Positions 49,166 to 58,160 of a DNA stretch of 64,000 nucleotides are shown piece by piece; the stretch's first letter is position 1; the number at the start of each line of letters is the position of its first letter. Made by a program: the position numbers and the translations under genes. Origin of the DNA: Chryseobacterium wanjuense (lineage in GTDB: Bacteria > Bacteroidota > Bacteroidia > Flavobacteriales > Weeksellaceae). Location: positions 62,001-126,000 of the forward strand of contig NZ_FOIU01000002.1 of the NCBI RefSeq assembly GCF_900111495.1, given 5' to 3'. Below the pieces are notes generated by a model. That model saw nothing but the letters and a program-made list of their open reading frames with translations, had not been told where the DNA came from and did no database searches.

Positions 49166-50062
49166 ATGAACACGATACAATCTATTTCTGCATTTCACAA
49201 ACTGCTTTCTCTTCCAGAGCCGAAACATCCGATGGTAAGTGTAATCAACCTTTATGAAAGTGTTTTCATTGAAGATGATGTCTGGAAAGGTTTTGTGAGC
49301 AGGTATTATTGTGTCGCTCTGAAACGGAATGCGAAAGGAAAAATAAAATACGGACAGCAGCATTATGATTACGACAAAGGTGTTTTGAGCTTTACGGCAC
49401 CTAATCAGGTTCAGTACTTGGATTTGCAGACGATGGATTGTGAGAATACCGGCTATCTTTTAATTTTTCATGAAGATTTTTTACTTAAACATTCTTTAGC
49501 AAAGACGATTTCTTCTTACGGATTTTTCTCCTATTCCGTGAATGAAGCGCTGCATTTATCTGAGGATGAAGAGAATGACCTGCTTGAAATTTTGCATAAA
49601 ATAGATAAAGAATGCCAACATATCGACCATCATACGCAGGAAATTATTTTGTCGCAGATTGAATTATTGTTGAATTATTCTAAACGTTTCTACGAGAGAC
49701 AGTTCATTACCCGAAAAAGTGGAAGCCATCAGCTTTTAACGAAATTTGAATCTTTTTTGAATGATTATTTTAATACAGAATCATCTGAAAAAGGGCTTTT
49801 AACAGTTCATCAAATTGCAGAAGCGATGAATCTTTCTCCGAATTATTTAAGTGATCTTTTGAGAATTCATACCGGGCAAAATACGCAACAGCATATTCAT
49901 GAAAAGCTTATTAGTAAGGCAAAAGAGAAGCTTTCGACGACGGAACTTTCGGTGAGTGAGATTGCTTATGAATTGGGATTTGAGCATTCACAGTCTTTCA
50001 GTACGCTGTTTAAGAAGAAAACGAATATGTCGCCTTTGGAATTCAGGCAGTCTTTTAATTGA
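49166..50062 (+). CDS. AraC family transcriptional regulator
   Basis: The 298-aa protein has an N-terminal cupin-like effector domain (FVSRYYCVALKRNAKG; GVLSFTAPNQVQYLDLQTMD) and a C-terminal AraC double helix-turn-helix: VHQIAEAMNLSPNYLSDLLR then LSVSEIAYELGFEHSQSFST, LFKKKTNMSPLEFRQ. It is downstream of the aldo/keto reductase and separated from it by two repeats. Control of that gene is a reasonable guess but not shown. Confidence 0.93.
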   Translation: MNTIQSISAFHKLLSLPEPKHPMVSVINLYESVFIEDDVWKGFVSRYYCVALKRNAKGKIKYGQQHYDYDKGVLSFTAPNQVQYLDLQTMDCENTGYLLIFHEDFLLKHSLAKTISSYGFFSYSVNEALHLSEDEENDLLEILHKIDKECQHIDHHTQEIILSQIELLLNYSKRFYERQFITRKSGSHQLLTKFESFLNDYFNTESSEKGLLTVHQIAEAMNLSPNYLSDLLRIHTGQNTQQHIHEKLISKAKEKLSTTELSVSEIAYELGFEHSQSFSTLFKKKTNMSPLEFRQSFN

Positions 50063-50151
50063 TTTTCTTCTTTAATTATCTCCCACAGATTTCTCAGGTT
50101 TTCACAGATGATTATGTTTAAAAATCTCTGCTTGATCTGCGAGAGAAAATT

Positions 50152-50214
50152 ATGTTTTGGCTAAAGCCAATTTGACATTTCAAATTAAAAAAGCGGGCTA
50201 AAGCCCGCTCCTAT
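50152..50214. repeat. Paired REP element, copy 2 (inverted relative to 18139-18203)
   Basis: TTTTGGCTAAAGCCAA and AAGCGGGCTAAAGCCCGCT are the complements of the two palindromes at copy 1 with compensatory changes, in the same order and spacing when read on the other strand. Confidence 0.75.
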
Positions 50215-50222
50215 TGATATTT

Positions 50223-51560
50223 TTATTTCTGAACTTCAAAAAGCAAACGCTCTCCGAATTTCTGTTCATTAATTTTACCGTTATCATAAACCAGATTTCC
50301 GTTGACAAATGTGTGGGTCACTTTAGAATGGAAATTCATGCCTTCCAACGGGCTCCAACCGCATTTGTAAAGGATGTTTTCTTTGGCAACCGTCCAGTTT
50401 TCATTTAAATCAACTAAAACTAAATCTGCCTTGTAACCTTCTCTTACAAAACCTCTTTTTTCAACCCTGAAAAGAATCGCAGGATTGTGAGCCATTTTTT
50501 CAACGATTTTTTCTAAAGAGATTTTTCCGTTTTTGTAATTTTCAAGCATCACCACCAGCGAATGCTGAACCAAAGGCGCTCCGGAAGGACATTTTGTATA
50601 TACATTCTGCTTTTCATCCCAGGTGTGAGGTGCGTGATCCGTTGCAATCACATCGATTCTGTCGTCCAACAACGCTTCCCAAAGTCCGTCTTTATCTTTT
50701 TGCGTTTTTACAGCGGGATTCCACTTGATTAATCCTCCTTTTGTTTCGTAATCCTCATTCGTGAAAGTCAGGTGATGAACACAAACTTCTGCCGTGATCT
50801 TTTTATCCTTTAAAGGAATATCATTTCTGAAAAGTGCCGTTTCCTTTGCCGTTGACAAATGGAAAACATGAAGCCTTGCACCAGTTTTTTCCGCTAATTC
50901 AATCGCCTTTGAAGAAGATTTATAACAGGCCTCCTCACTTCTGATCAGGTGGTGGAATTTCACAGGAATATCTTCACCATATTCATCGATATATTTTTGA
51001 GTATTGGCTTTAATTGTTGCTTCATCTTCGCAATGAACGGCTATCAGCATTTTTGTATTGCTGAAAATATTTTCCAGCGTTTCAGGATTGTCGACCAACA
51101 TATTTCCTGTGGAAGAACCTAGAAATAATTTAATTCCGGGAACATTTCTTGGATTGGTCTTTAAAACTTCTTCCAGATTATCATTGGTTCCGCCCATCAT
51201 AAAACCGTAATTGGCGTAGGCTTTTTGAGAAGCAATTTCGTATTTATCAGCTAATAATTCCTGCGTTACCGCATTCGGAACGGTGTTTGGCTGGTCGATA
51301 AAACTTGTTGTTCCGCCGGCAATGGCAGCTCTTGATTCTGTTTCAATATCGCCTTTATGCGTTAAGCCCGGTTCACGGAAATGTACCTGATCATCAATCA
51401 CGCCCGGCAAAAGATATTTTCCGGCACCGTCGATAATCTGGTCGGCTTCTTCAGAAATATTTGAATCTATTTTAGAAATTAAATCATTTTCAATTAAAAT
51501 ATCGCCTTCAACGATCTTTCCTTCGTTGACGATTTTTACATTTTTGATTAAGGTCTTCAT
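50223..51560 (-). CDS. pyrC: Dihydroorotase-like amidohydrolase (PyrC class I), with Gln in place of first metal His
   Basis: The 445-aa amidohydrolase of pyrimidine synthesis normally closes carbamoyl aspartate to dihydroorotate. Motifs are IDDQVHFREPGLTHKG, with REPG as in class I dihydroorotases, GIKLFLGSSTGNMLVDN with the carbamylated lysine, AVHCEDE, RLHVFHLSTAKET, and the terminal metal Asp in IATDHAPHTWDEK. The first metal-binding motif reads QVH rather than HVH. The family in Bacteroidetes often shows this, so catalysis may be altered or this may be one of two paralogues. It is transcribed on its own, divergent from the flippase gene. Confidence 0.85.
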   Translation of the reverse strand: MKTLIKNVKIVNEGKIVEGDILIENDLISKIDSNISEEADQIIDGAGKYLLPGVIDDQVHFREPGLTHKGDIETESRAAIAGGTTSFIDQPNTVPNAVTQELLADKYEIASQKAYANYGFMMGGTNDNLEEVLKTNPRNVPGIKLFLGSSTGNMLVDNPETLENIFSNTKMLIAVHCEDEATIKANTQKYIDEYGEDIPVKFHHLIRSEEACYKSSSKAIELAEKTGARLHVFHLSTAKETALFRNDIPLKDKKITAEVCVHHLTFTNEDYETKGGLIKWNPAVKTQKDKDGLWEALLDDRIDVIATDHAPHTWDEKQNVYTKCPSGAPLVQHSLVVMLENYKNGKISLEKIVEKMAHNPAILFRVEKRGFVREGYKADLVLVDLNENWTVAKENILYKCGWSPLEGMNFHSKVTHTFVNGNLVYDNGKINEQKFGERLLFEVQK

Positions 51561-51622
51561 TTTTACTTTAGATTTTGATACCAGTTTCGTGTTCCGAGAT
51601 TCCGGTTAATTTTCATTTAGGG

Positions 51623-51630
51623 CAAAATTA
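51623..51630 (-). promoter_or_regulatory. -7 promoter element of the dihydroorotase gene
   Basis: The minus strand reads TAATTTTG (TAnnTTTG), about 60 nt before the ATG at 51560. Confidence 0.45.
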
Positions 51631-51683
51631 AGGTTTATGAATGAATTTTAATGTCACGAATAAAAAATCAATTTCTAAATATT

Positions 51684-51691
51684 TACATTTG
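51684..51691 (+). promoter_or_regulatory. -7 promoter element of the flippase operon
   Basis: TACATTTG matches TAnnTTTG. The expected transcript starts about 10 nt before the TTG start codon, so the mRNA leader is very short. Confidence 0.55.
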
Positions 51692-51708
51692 CAGAAAAAT
51701 ATCACATT

Positions 51709-53130
51709 TTGAAGAAACTTCTCAACGAGACTATTATATATGGAATTGGGGCGATTATGCCGAGAATCATCGTCGTATTGCTTAATTATTTGTTTATTAA
51801 AAATATCAATGTAGGTGATTTTGCAATTTTCACCAATCTTTATGCACTGATTTCGTTTGTCAATATTGTTCTTTCTTTCGGCTTCGAAACGGCTTATTTC
51901 AGATTTTCTTCAGATAAGGATAATGAACAAAAAGTTTTTAATACATCTTTTTGGTTTTTGACAGGATTATCAACTGTTTTTTTAATTTTAGTTTTATTAT
52001 TTAACCAACCGATAGCTGATACTTTCGGATATTCACAAACCCCTGAATTCATCAGATGGTTTGCATGGATTGCATTTTTTGATAATATTCTTGTTATTCC
52101 TTTAGCTTGGTTCAGATTTCACAACAGACCTATAAAATATACGGCGATACGAGTAACACAAGCTGTTTTTCAAAGTGTTTTTGTATTTGCATTATTTCTT
52201 TTTATTCCACAGGAGTTTTCTCTGAAACTGGGATTGAAAGAAAAAGTATCATATCCTTTTTATAGCAATTTGGCTGCAAGTTTTTTAGGTGTTTTGTTGG
52301 TTTTACCCATTATTTTAAAAGTAAAGCTGCAATTTTCGAAAGATCTTTTTCTTCAGATGATCAAATATTCCTGGCCGATTATGATTGCAGGTTTGGCATT
52401 TATGGTCAATGAAAATTTTGATAAATTCATTCAAAAATTCATTATTAATGACGGTGATGCCGGAGCTTACGGGGGTTGTTATAAAATGGCAGTTTTAATG
52501 ACGCTCTTCGTGACCGCGTATCGAATGGGAATCGAGCCGTTTTTCTTTAAACAGATGCAAAATGAAAACGCAAAAAACACCTATGCAAAAGTAACGGAAT
52601 ATTTTTCGTTTTTTGCTTCGATCGTTGCGTTGGGGATTATTGCGAATGTTTCATGGCTAAAGCTTCTTTTGGTACCGAACAGTTCTTACTGGGTTGCCAT
52701 TAATATTATTCCGATTATCGTGATTGCCAATTTATTTTTTGGTATTTATTACAATCTGTCGACATGGTATAAAGTGACCGACAGAACGAGAATAGGAACT
52801 TATATTTCCTGGACCGGCGCTATCATTACAATTATTTTAAATTTCGCATTGTTAAAAACATACGGTTTCATGGTTTCTGCATGGGTGACTTTGGCGGCCT
52901 ATTTTTCGATGATGGTTCTTTCTTATTGGTTGGGTCAAAAATACTATCCGATCCCTTACAGGATGAAGAAAATTTCGTTTTTCATCGTACTTTTAGCAGT
53001 TTTCAGCTATGCAATTGTTGAGTTTTTTGATTATAATCTATGGGTCGGAAACTTACTTTTCTTAGTCTACGCAGGGATTTTAATTTATTCCGAAAAAAAC
53101 ATGCTTCTGTCAAGAATTAAAAAGAATTAA
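51709..53130 (+). CDS. Polysaccharide/oligosaccharide flippase family protein (Wzx-like)
   Basis: This 473-aa integral membrane protein of the MATE/MVF-like oligosaccharide-exporter superfamily has about 12-14 hydrophobic segments. The N terminus KKLLNETIIYGIGAIMPRII is typical of LPS/capsule flippases, and the mid region carries VNENFDKFIQKFIINDGDAG. It would move lipid-linked sugars across the inner membrane. It must start at TTG 51709: the promoter box is just upstream and the next ATG would remove 16 conserved residues. The nucleotidyltransferase for sugar activation follows after 146 bp. Confidence 0.9.
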   Translation: MKKLLNETIIYGIGAIMPRIIVVLLNYLFIKNINVGDFAIFTNLYALISFVNIVLSFGFETAYFRFSSDKDNEQKVFNTSFWFLTGLSTVFLILVLLFNQPIADTFGYSQTPEFIRWFAWIAFFDNILVIPLAWFRFHNRPIKYTAIRVTQAVFQSVFVFALFLFIPQEFSLKLGLKEKVSYPFYSNLAASFLGVLLVLPIILKVKLQFSKDLFLQMIKYSWPIMIAGLAFMVNENFDKFIQKFIINDGDAGAYGGCYKMAVLMTLFVTAYRMGIEPFFFKQMQNENAKNTYAKVTEYFSFFASIVALGIIANVSWLKLLLVPNSSYWVAINIIPIIVIANLFFGIYYNLSTWYKVTDRTRIGTYISWTGAIITIILNFALLKTYGFMVSAWVTLAAYFSMMVLSYWLGQKYYPIPYRMKKISFFIVLLAVFSYAIVEFFDYNLWVGNLLFLVYAGILIYSEKNMLLSRIKKN

Positions 53131-53276
53131 AATTGGTCTTAATTTTGCTAATCATCAATTCTATTTTTTAATGTAAACAAATATTTAAAGATGATAAATA
53201 TTACTATTATGAATGGTTTTAATTATTATCTTTAACTTTATTTTTTAAAACTTACTAAAACATACTTATATAATTT

Positions 53277-54293
53277 ATGAAAATTATTGTTCCTATGGCT
53301 GGGCGTGGTTCCAGATTACGTCCACATACACTTACAGTTCCAAAACCTCTTATTCCTATCGCAGGAAAACCGATCGTACAGAGATTGGTAGAAGATATTG
53401 CTAAAGTTGCAGGGGAAAAAATCGAAGAAGTAGCTTTTATCATCGGGGATTTTGGTCCGGAGATTGAAAAATCTCTTATTCAGATCGCTGAAAAACTAGG
53501 AGCAAAAGGCAGCATTTATTATCAGAACGATCCGTTGGGAACGGCTCACGCGATCAAATGTGCAGAGCAATCGATGAGCGGAGATGTAGTGATCGCTTTT
53601 GCAGACACACTTTTCCGTGCAGATTTTGTGTTAGATAAAAACTCAGACGGGGTAATCTGGGTAAAAAGCGTGGAAGATCCTTCCGCTTTCGGAGTTGTAA
53701 AATTGGATAACTACGGTTTTATTACAGATTTTGTTGAAAAACCTCAGACTTTCGTTTCAGATCTTGCCATTATCGGGATTTATTATTTCAACAGTGCCGA
53801 AAAATTGATGGACGAGATCAATTATATCATGGATAATGATATTAAAAACGGCGGCGAATATCAATTAACTACCGCATTGGAAAACCTTAGAGCAAAAGGA
53901 GCAAAATTCACACTCGGAAAAGTAAACGACTGGATGGACTGCGGAAACAAAAACGCAACCGTAGAAACCAACAGCAAAATCCTTGAGTATGAAAGAGAAG
54001 CAATGCTGAATTTCCCGGCTTCTGCAGTTATCGAAAACTCTTTGATCATTCAGCCTTGTTTTATCGGGGAAAATGTGAAAATCTCCAACTCAAAAGTAGG
54101 CCCTGGAGTTTCTTTGGGAAACAATACGATTATTGTAAATTCAAACATCGAAAACTCTCTTATTCAGGAAAATACAAGAATCAATCATGGAAATCTTTCC
54201 AACTCAATGATCGGAAATTCTGCCCAGTATTTCGGCGTTGCAAGGGAAATTTCTTTGGGAGATTATTCAGTTTTGGATTTTTTGTCTAAATAA
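53277..54293 (+). CDS. Sugar-phosphate nucleotidyltransferase (NTP_transferase)
   Basis: The 338-aa protein has the classic N-terminal signature VPMAGRGSRLRPHTLTVPKP and LIPIAGKPIVQRLVEDI. The active-site Asp occurs in VVIAFADTLFRADF, and FGVVKLDNYGFITDFVEKP follows. A C-terminal left-handed beta-helix (VIENSLIIQPCFIGENVKIS, NSKVGPGVSLGNNTIIV) follows. It would activate glucose-1-phosphate or a related sugar with dTTP/UTP for cell-surface glycan synthesis. It is distinct from RmlA by length and its helix domain. It may be co-expressed with the flippase. Confidence 0.92.
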   Translation: MKIIVPMAGRGSRLRPHTLTVPKPLIPIAGKPIVQRLVEDIAKVAGEKIEEVAFIIGDFGPEIEKSLIQIAEKLGAKGSIYYQNDPLGTAHAIKCAEQSMSGDVVIAFADTLFRADFVLDKNSDGVIWVKSVEDPSAFGVVKLDNYGFITDFVEKPQTFVSDLAIIGIYYFNSAEKLMDEINYIMDNDIKNGGEYQLTTALENLRAKGAKFTLGKVNDWMDCGNKNATVETNSKILEYEREAMLNFPASAVIENSLIIQPCFIGENVKISNSKVGPGVSLGNNTIIVNSNIENSLIQENTRINHGNLSNSMIGNSAQYFGVAREISLGDYSVLDFLSK

Positions 54294-54408
54294 TTTAGAT
54301 TAGAAAATATTTAACTTAAATAAAGCATATCCAGGCCACACAAAATGTTTTGTGTGGTTTGGCGTTAATATTGCAACGTATTTTTTTAAAATTGAAAAAG
54401 GTAAATAC

Positions 54409-55257
54409 ATGAAAAACTGGATCGTAATATTACTATTGCTTTTTGTCGTAACCTCTTGTAAAACAAGAAATGCTGCAAAAAAGAGAAATAATAATGTTAA
54501 AATTGACAGCACATTCGTACTAGAAAACGACAACAGCCCGAAAGACGCCAACGAACCAGTGAGCGACAAACTTACCTTTTATGAACACGTCTTGGTACCG
54601 CCACAATTTGAGCAGATCAAGATCAATAGTAAGGTGAATGTAGAAACGGGGAGCTTTATCCCAACGCTGGATGCCACCATTTATATTGAAAAGGATAAAA
54701 AAGTGTGGATGAATCTTCAGGCGTTCATCATCAATGTTGCCCGAGGAATCGCTACTCCGGAAGGAATTAAAGGCCAGGATAAAACCAGCAAAACGTATAT
54801 TGATTCAGATTTTGATTATCTTAATAATCTACTGAATGTCAATTTCATCGATTATAAATCTTTAGAAAAAATTCTGATGGGAAGGACTTTTGTAAAGATC
54901 AACGATTCGCAGTTTACCCTCACAAGAAATGCACAGGGCTTTAAAATGGCATCTAATGTCAACCAAAAGATCGTAACAGACGAAAAAACGAGAGAATATA
55001 AAATCGTTCTGAATTATGATACAAATTATGATTTATTAAGTGTTAATTTAAAGGATGTTTTGTCTCCCGATGAGCTTGAAGTGTCTTACAGCAATTGGGA
55101 AGAAATCAATGGAATCCGCCTTCCGAAAAATGTTAAAATAATTATAAAAGGTTCAAAAAGCAGTCAAATTTTAATGGAAAATACGAAATTTGACTTTTCG
55201 AGGATGGAAACACCCTATTCTGTGCCATCTAGTTACAAGAAAATTGAGATTAAATGA
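54409..55257 (+). CDS. DUF4292 domain-containing lipoprotein
   Basis: The 282-aa lipoprotein has signal MKNWIVILLLLFVVTSCKTR and the DUF4292 region from KINSKVNVETGSFIPTLDAT to MGRTFVKINDSQFTLTRNAQ, then LNYDTNYDLLSVNLKDVLSP. DUF4292 proteins are LolA/LppX-like beta structures at the outer membrane of Bacteroidetes; the role is unclear. It starts at the ATG at 54409; the longer frame reads through a hairpin spacer. Its stop overlaps the EnvC gene start (ATGA), so they are coupled. Confidence 0.9.
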   Translation: MKNWIVILLLLFVVTSCKTRNAAKKRNNNVKIDSTFVLENDNSPKDANEPVSDKLTFYEHVLVPPQFEQIKINSKVNVETGSFIPTLDATIYIEKDKKVWMNLQAFIINVARGIATPEGIKGQDKTSKTYIDSDFDYLNNLLNVNFIDYKSLEKILMGRTFVKINDSQFTLTRNAQGFKMASNVNQKIVTDEKTREYKIVLNYDTNYDLLSVNLKDVLSPDELEVSYSNWEEINGIRLPKNVKIIIKGSKSSQILMENTKFDFSRMETPYSVPSSYKKIEIK

Positions 55258-56816
55258 TTAAAAAATTTAGCTTTTTAATTGGTATTTTGCTGTTCGGACT
55301 CTACTACGGGCAAGGTGGAAAAAAAGAACAACTGCAAAAACAAAATGCCGAACTTAAAAAACAAATTGCACAAATAAATACAGATTTAGCGAAAACCAGA
55401 AGCGAATCTAAACTTTCCGTTGCTTATCTAGATAATGTTAATAAGAAATTAATGTTACGCGAGAAGGTTTACAATAATACCCAAAAGGAAAAGCGTTTCA
55501 TCGAAGACGAAATTTATCTTCGTCAGCTGGAAATCAACCGCCAAAACAGAGAACTGAAGGTTCTTAGAGATAATTATGCTAAAGTTTTGGTCAATGCTTA
55601 TAAAAATAAAGGGGTACAAAATAAAGTAACCTTCATTCTTTCTGCAAAAAATCTGGGTGAAGCCATTCGAAGAGTTCAGTATCTAAAACAATATTCTGAT
55701 TATCAGGACAAAAAAGCCGCTGAAATTACCGATGCCGCAGCACAGATTAAAAGAACCATTACGCAGCGACAAAATTCTGTAAAAGAAAAAGCCAATCTTT
55801 TGGTGAGCCAGCAAAAGGATTTAGTTACCATTAATGCTGAAAGAGCTCAAAAAGAACAGCTGGTAGCAGATTTTAAGAAAAATGAAAGCAAATTAACGGC
55901 AGAATTAAGACAAAAACAAACACAGTCTAAAGCATTGGAAGGCCAGATCAGAGCCATCATTGCAGAAGAAATAAGAATAGCAAAAGCGGAAGAAGAAGCC
56001 AGAAAAAAAGCAGAAGCTGAAAAAATCCGTTTAGCAAAAATTGCTGCAGAAAGAGAAAAAGCCAGAATTGAAGCTGAAAATAAAGCAAGAGCTGAAGCGC
56101 TGGAAAAAGAAAGACTAGCCGCCGAAGCTGAAGCCAGAAAAACAGCAGAACTGGCAGCAAAAAGAGCCGAAGAAGAAAGAAAACGAAGCCTGGATGCCGC
56201 AAAAGCGGAAGCTACAGCTAGAGACGAAGCAAGAAAAATCGCTGCGAAAAAAGCATCTGACGAAGCTGCAGCAAGAGCAAAAGAAGCAGCTGATAAAGTA
56301 GTTGCTGCCAAAGCTGCCGAAGCCGCATTGGCGAAGAAAAAAGACGACGACAAAAAAGCGGCAGAAACCAAAGCAATGACCAATTTTGGAGTATCTACCG
56401 TAGCAGGAAGCAATTTCGCCGAAAACAGAGGCAGAATGGGGTTCCCAGTAGATAAAGGACAAATTACCCATCGTTTCGGAAGACAGCCGCACCCGGTATT
56501 CAAAAATATTATGGAAGAAAACAATGGAATTAAAATTTCCGTTCCTTCCGGTACGCGAGCAAAATCTGTATTTCCGGGAACTGTTTCATCTGTATTGGCC
56601 AACAGCGACGGTACCAAAACCGTTATGCTGAAGCATGGTAATTATTTTACCATTTATTCCAACCTGGGAAGTGTAAATGTTTCCAAAGGCCAGCAAGTTT
56701 CCGCAGGAACTCCCGTTGGCGTTGTGGGACAGGATTTTGACGGATCTTATACGCTTGATTTTCAGGTATGGAACGGAACCACACCAGTTGATCCTTTAGG
56801 TTGGGTTTCTTATTAA
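55254..56816 (+). CDS. envC: EnvC-type murein hydrolase activator (M23-like domain)
   Basis: The 520-aa exported protein (signal MIKKFSFLIGILLFGLYYGQ) has two long coiled coils: one from ~25 to 240, then a highly Ala/Lys/Glu-rich stretch ~240-375 (EKARIEAENKARAEALEKER). A C-terminal LytM domain spans ~390-520. Metal ligands of active M23 enzymes are not complete: GQITHRFGRQPHPVFKNIM lacks HxxxD, and the last motif reads LDFQVW instead of HFEIW. That points to an amidase activator, like EnvC, rather than a hydrolase. It acts in septal peptidoglycan splitting. Confidence 0.9.
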   Translation: MIKKFSFLIGILLFGLYYGQGGKKEQLQKQNAELKKQIAQINTDLAKTRSESKLSVAYLDNVNKKLMLREKVYNNTQKEKRFIEDEIYLRQLEINRQNRELKVLRDNYAKVLVNAYKNKGVQNKVTFILSAKNLGEAIRRVQYLKQYSDYQDKKAAEITDAAAQIKRTITQRQNSVKEKANLLVSQQKDLVTINAERAQKEQLVADFKKNESKLTAELRQKQTQSKALEGQIRAIIAEEIRIAKAEEEARKKAEAEKIRLAKIAAEREKARIEAENKARAEALEKERLAAEAEARKTAELAAKRAEEERKRSLDAAKAEATARDEARKIAAKKASDEAAARAKEAADKVVAAKAAEAALAKKKDDDKKAAETKAMTNFGVSTVAGSNFAENRGRMGFPVDKGQITHRFGRQPHPVFKNIMEENNGIKISVPSGTRAKSVFPGTVSSVLANSDGTKTVMLKHGNYFTIYSNLGSVNVSKGQQVSAGTPVGVVGQDFDGSYTLDFQVWNGTTPVDPLGWVSY

Positions 56817-56831
56817 AAAAGATTAACTTTG
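56801..56831 (+). promoter_or_regulatory. -33/-7 promoter of tatA within the end of envC
   Basis: TTG at 56801-56803, a 20-nt spacer, and TAACTTTG at 56824-56831. This is a full match to the Bacteroidetes consensus, lying across the envC stop codon. The ATG is only ~8 nt from the expected start site. Confidence 0.7.
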
Positions 56832-56845
56832 CAAAAAATTTAGAA

Positions 56846-57055
56846 ATGAATACTTTAACAATACTTGCCTTATCTTGGCAACATATTTTAATCGTAGCAT
56901 TAATTCTGGTATTACTTTTCGGAGGTAAAAAAATTCCTGAATTGATGAGAGGTGTAGGTTCTGGTATTAAAGAATTTAAAGATGCTGTAAAAGAAGAGGA
57001 TAAACCCGGTTCTGAAAACAAAACAACGAATAATAATAATTCTTCTAGCAACTAA
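56846..57055 (+). CDS. tatA: Sec-independent protein translocase subunit TatA/E
   Basis: The 69-aa protein has one N-terminal transmembrane helix (WQHILIVALILVLLFGGKKI). The amphipathic helix PELMRGVGSGIKEFKDAVKE follows, then an acidic/Asn-rich tail (NNNNSSSN). The FGGKKIPEL hinge is the hallmark of TatA/E. TatA builds the pore of the twin-arginine translocase. No tatC is in this window. The start is the ATG at 56846; an in-frame TTG at 56801 lies in envC and is part of the promoter. It begins the group DUF4254, lipoprotein and ribA. Confidence 0.93.
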   Translation: MNTLTILALSWQHILIVALILVLLFGGKKIPELMRGVGSGIKEFKDAVKEEDKPGSENKTTNNNNSSSN

Positions 57056-57072
57056 AAATTCTTTTAACATCA

Positions 57073-57687
57073 ATGAATTTTACTGAGACCGCATGGAAAG
57101 TCTTCAACCAGAGTATTGAAGATTATCACGTGTCTGATGACGTTAACACTCTAATTAATAACCCTTTCGAAAAAAACACTTTGGAACGGATTTTGTATGC
57201 AAAGAACTGGATTGATACCGTTCAATGGCATTTGGAAGATATTATTAGAGATGAAAATATTGATCCAGCTGAAGCTCTTCTCCTTAAAAGAAGAATAGAT
57301 GCCTCCAATCAGCATAGAACTGATATGGTGGAGTTTATCGACAGTTGGTTTCTTAATAAGTTTGAAAATATAACTCCTAAACCCGACGCAAAAATCAATA
57401 CTGAAACTATCGCATGGGCGGTAGATAGGTTGTCAATTCTTGCATTAAAGGTTTATCACATGTCGTTAGAGGCCAATAGAGAATCCGCTTCTGAAGAACA
57501 CAGGGCTAATTGCCAGGCAAAATTAGACGTTCTTCTTACCCAGCAGGAGGATCTTTCAACTTCTATAAATCAGTTGCTTACTGATATTGAAAACGGTGAC
57601 GTTAAGATGAAGGTGTACAAACAAATGAAAATGTACAACGATGAAAGTCTTAACCCAATCCTTTATCAAAAGGGGCAACAGAAATGA
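57073..57687 (+). CDS. DUF4254 domain-containing protein
   Basis: The 204-aa cytoplasmic helical protein shows DUF4254 hallmarks NFTETAWKVFNQSIEDYHVS, LERILYAKNWIDTVQWHLED, and IDASNQHRTDMVEFIDSWFL. Function unknown; it is widespread in Bacteroidetes, usually by tatA and similar housekeeping genes. It starts 17 bp after tatA and its stop overlaps the next start (ATGA). Confidence 0.9.
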   Translation: MNFTETAWKVFNQSIEDYHVSDDVNTLINNPFEKNTLERILYAKNWIDTVQWHLEDIIRDENIDPAEALLLKRRIDASNQHRTDMVEFIDSWFLNKFENITPKPDAKINTETIAWAVDRLSILALKVYHMSLEANRESASEEHRANCQAKLDVLLTQQEDLSTSINQLLTDIENGDVKMKVYKQMKMYNDESLNPILYQKGQQK

Positions 57688-58142
57688 AACGATTACTTTT
57701 TTTTGGAGTATTAACAATTATAACATCATCTTGTGCAACGGAAAAACCGAATTTTTCTCCGTTGTCTACTAGTTTCTATAGTGAAACGAAAGGTTCTGAT
57801 TCCGACAGGGGGGCAAAAAACAATATTGAGATCAATGTAAAGGATAATGTAAATGCATCGGAAATCTCTAATCTTATCGCTACTTTTCCTCAGTTTAAAA
57901 ACACTGCATTAAATGACGAGATTACCTCATTAAAGTATAGTTTGCAGAACTATTTGTATGCAATCGATGCCAACAATGCTTCGGGGAAAAACAGAGCGAT
58001 TAAGAATTTTGAAAAGTCTTACAAAAAAATTCAGAAGCTGAGAGAAAATCTCAATAAAGATGATAATGAAGTTCTTAACAGATATTTGGTAAGATTAAAA
58101 ACCAATATTTCTGCCATTGAAGATTCTATAAAAAGAAATTAA
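57684..58142 (+). CDS. Hypothetical lipoprotein
   Basis: The 152-aa protein has a signal ending in a lipobox (LTIITSSCATE). The rest is hydrophilic and helix-rich (NAKNFEKSYKKIQKLRENLN-like: GKNRAIKNFEKSYKKIQKLR). No family recognised. It is coupled to the DUF4254 gene by a 4-bp overlap and followed 18 bp later by ribA. Confidence 0.75.
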   Translation: MKRLLFFGVLTIITSSCATEKPNFSPLSTSFYSETKGSDSDRGAKNNIEINVKDNVNASEISNLIATFPQFKNTALNDEITSLKYSLQNYLYAIDANNASGKNRAIKNFEKSYKKIQKLRENLNKDDNEVLNRYLVRLKTNISAIEDSIKRN

Positions 58143-58160
58143 AAAACTAATAGGACATTA

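Noticed and set aside
55847..56617. Long antisense frame (256 aa) opposite envC
   Set aside because: It is an artefact of the Ala/Lys/Glu-rich coiled coil, giving a Ser/Ala/Phe-rich antisense string. envC has a signal peptide, correct family motifs and operon context.
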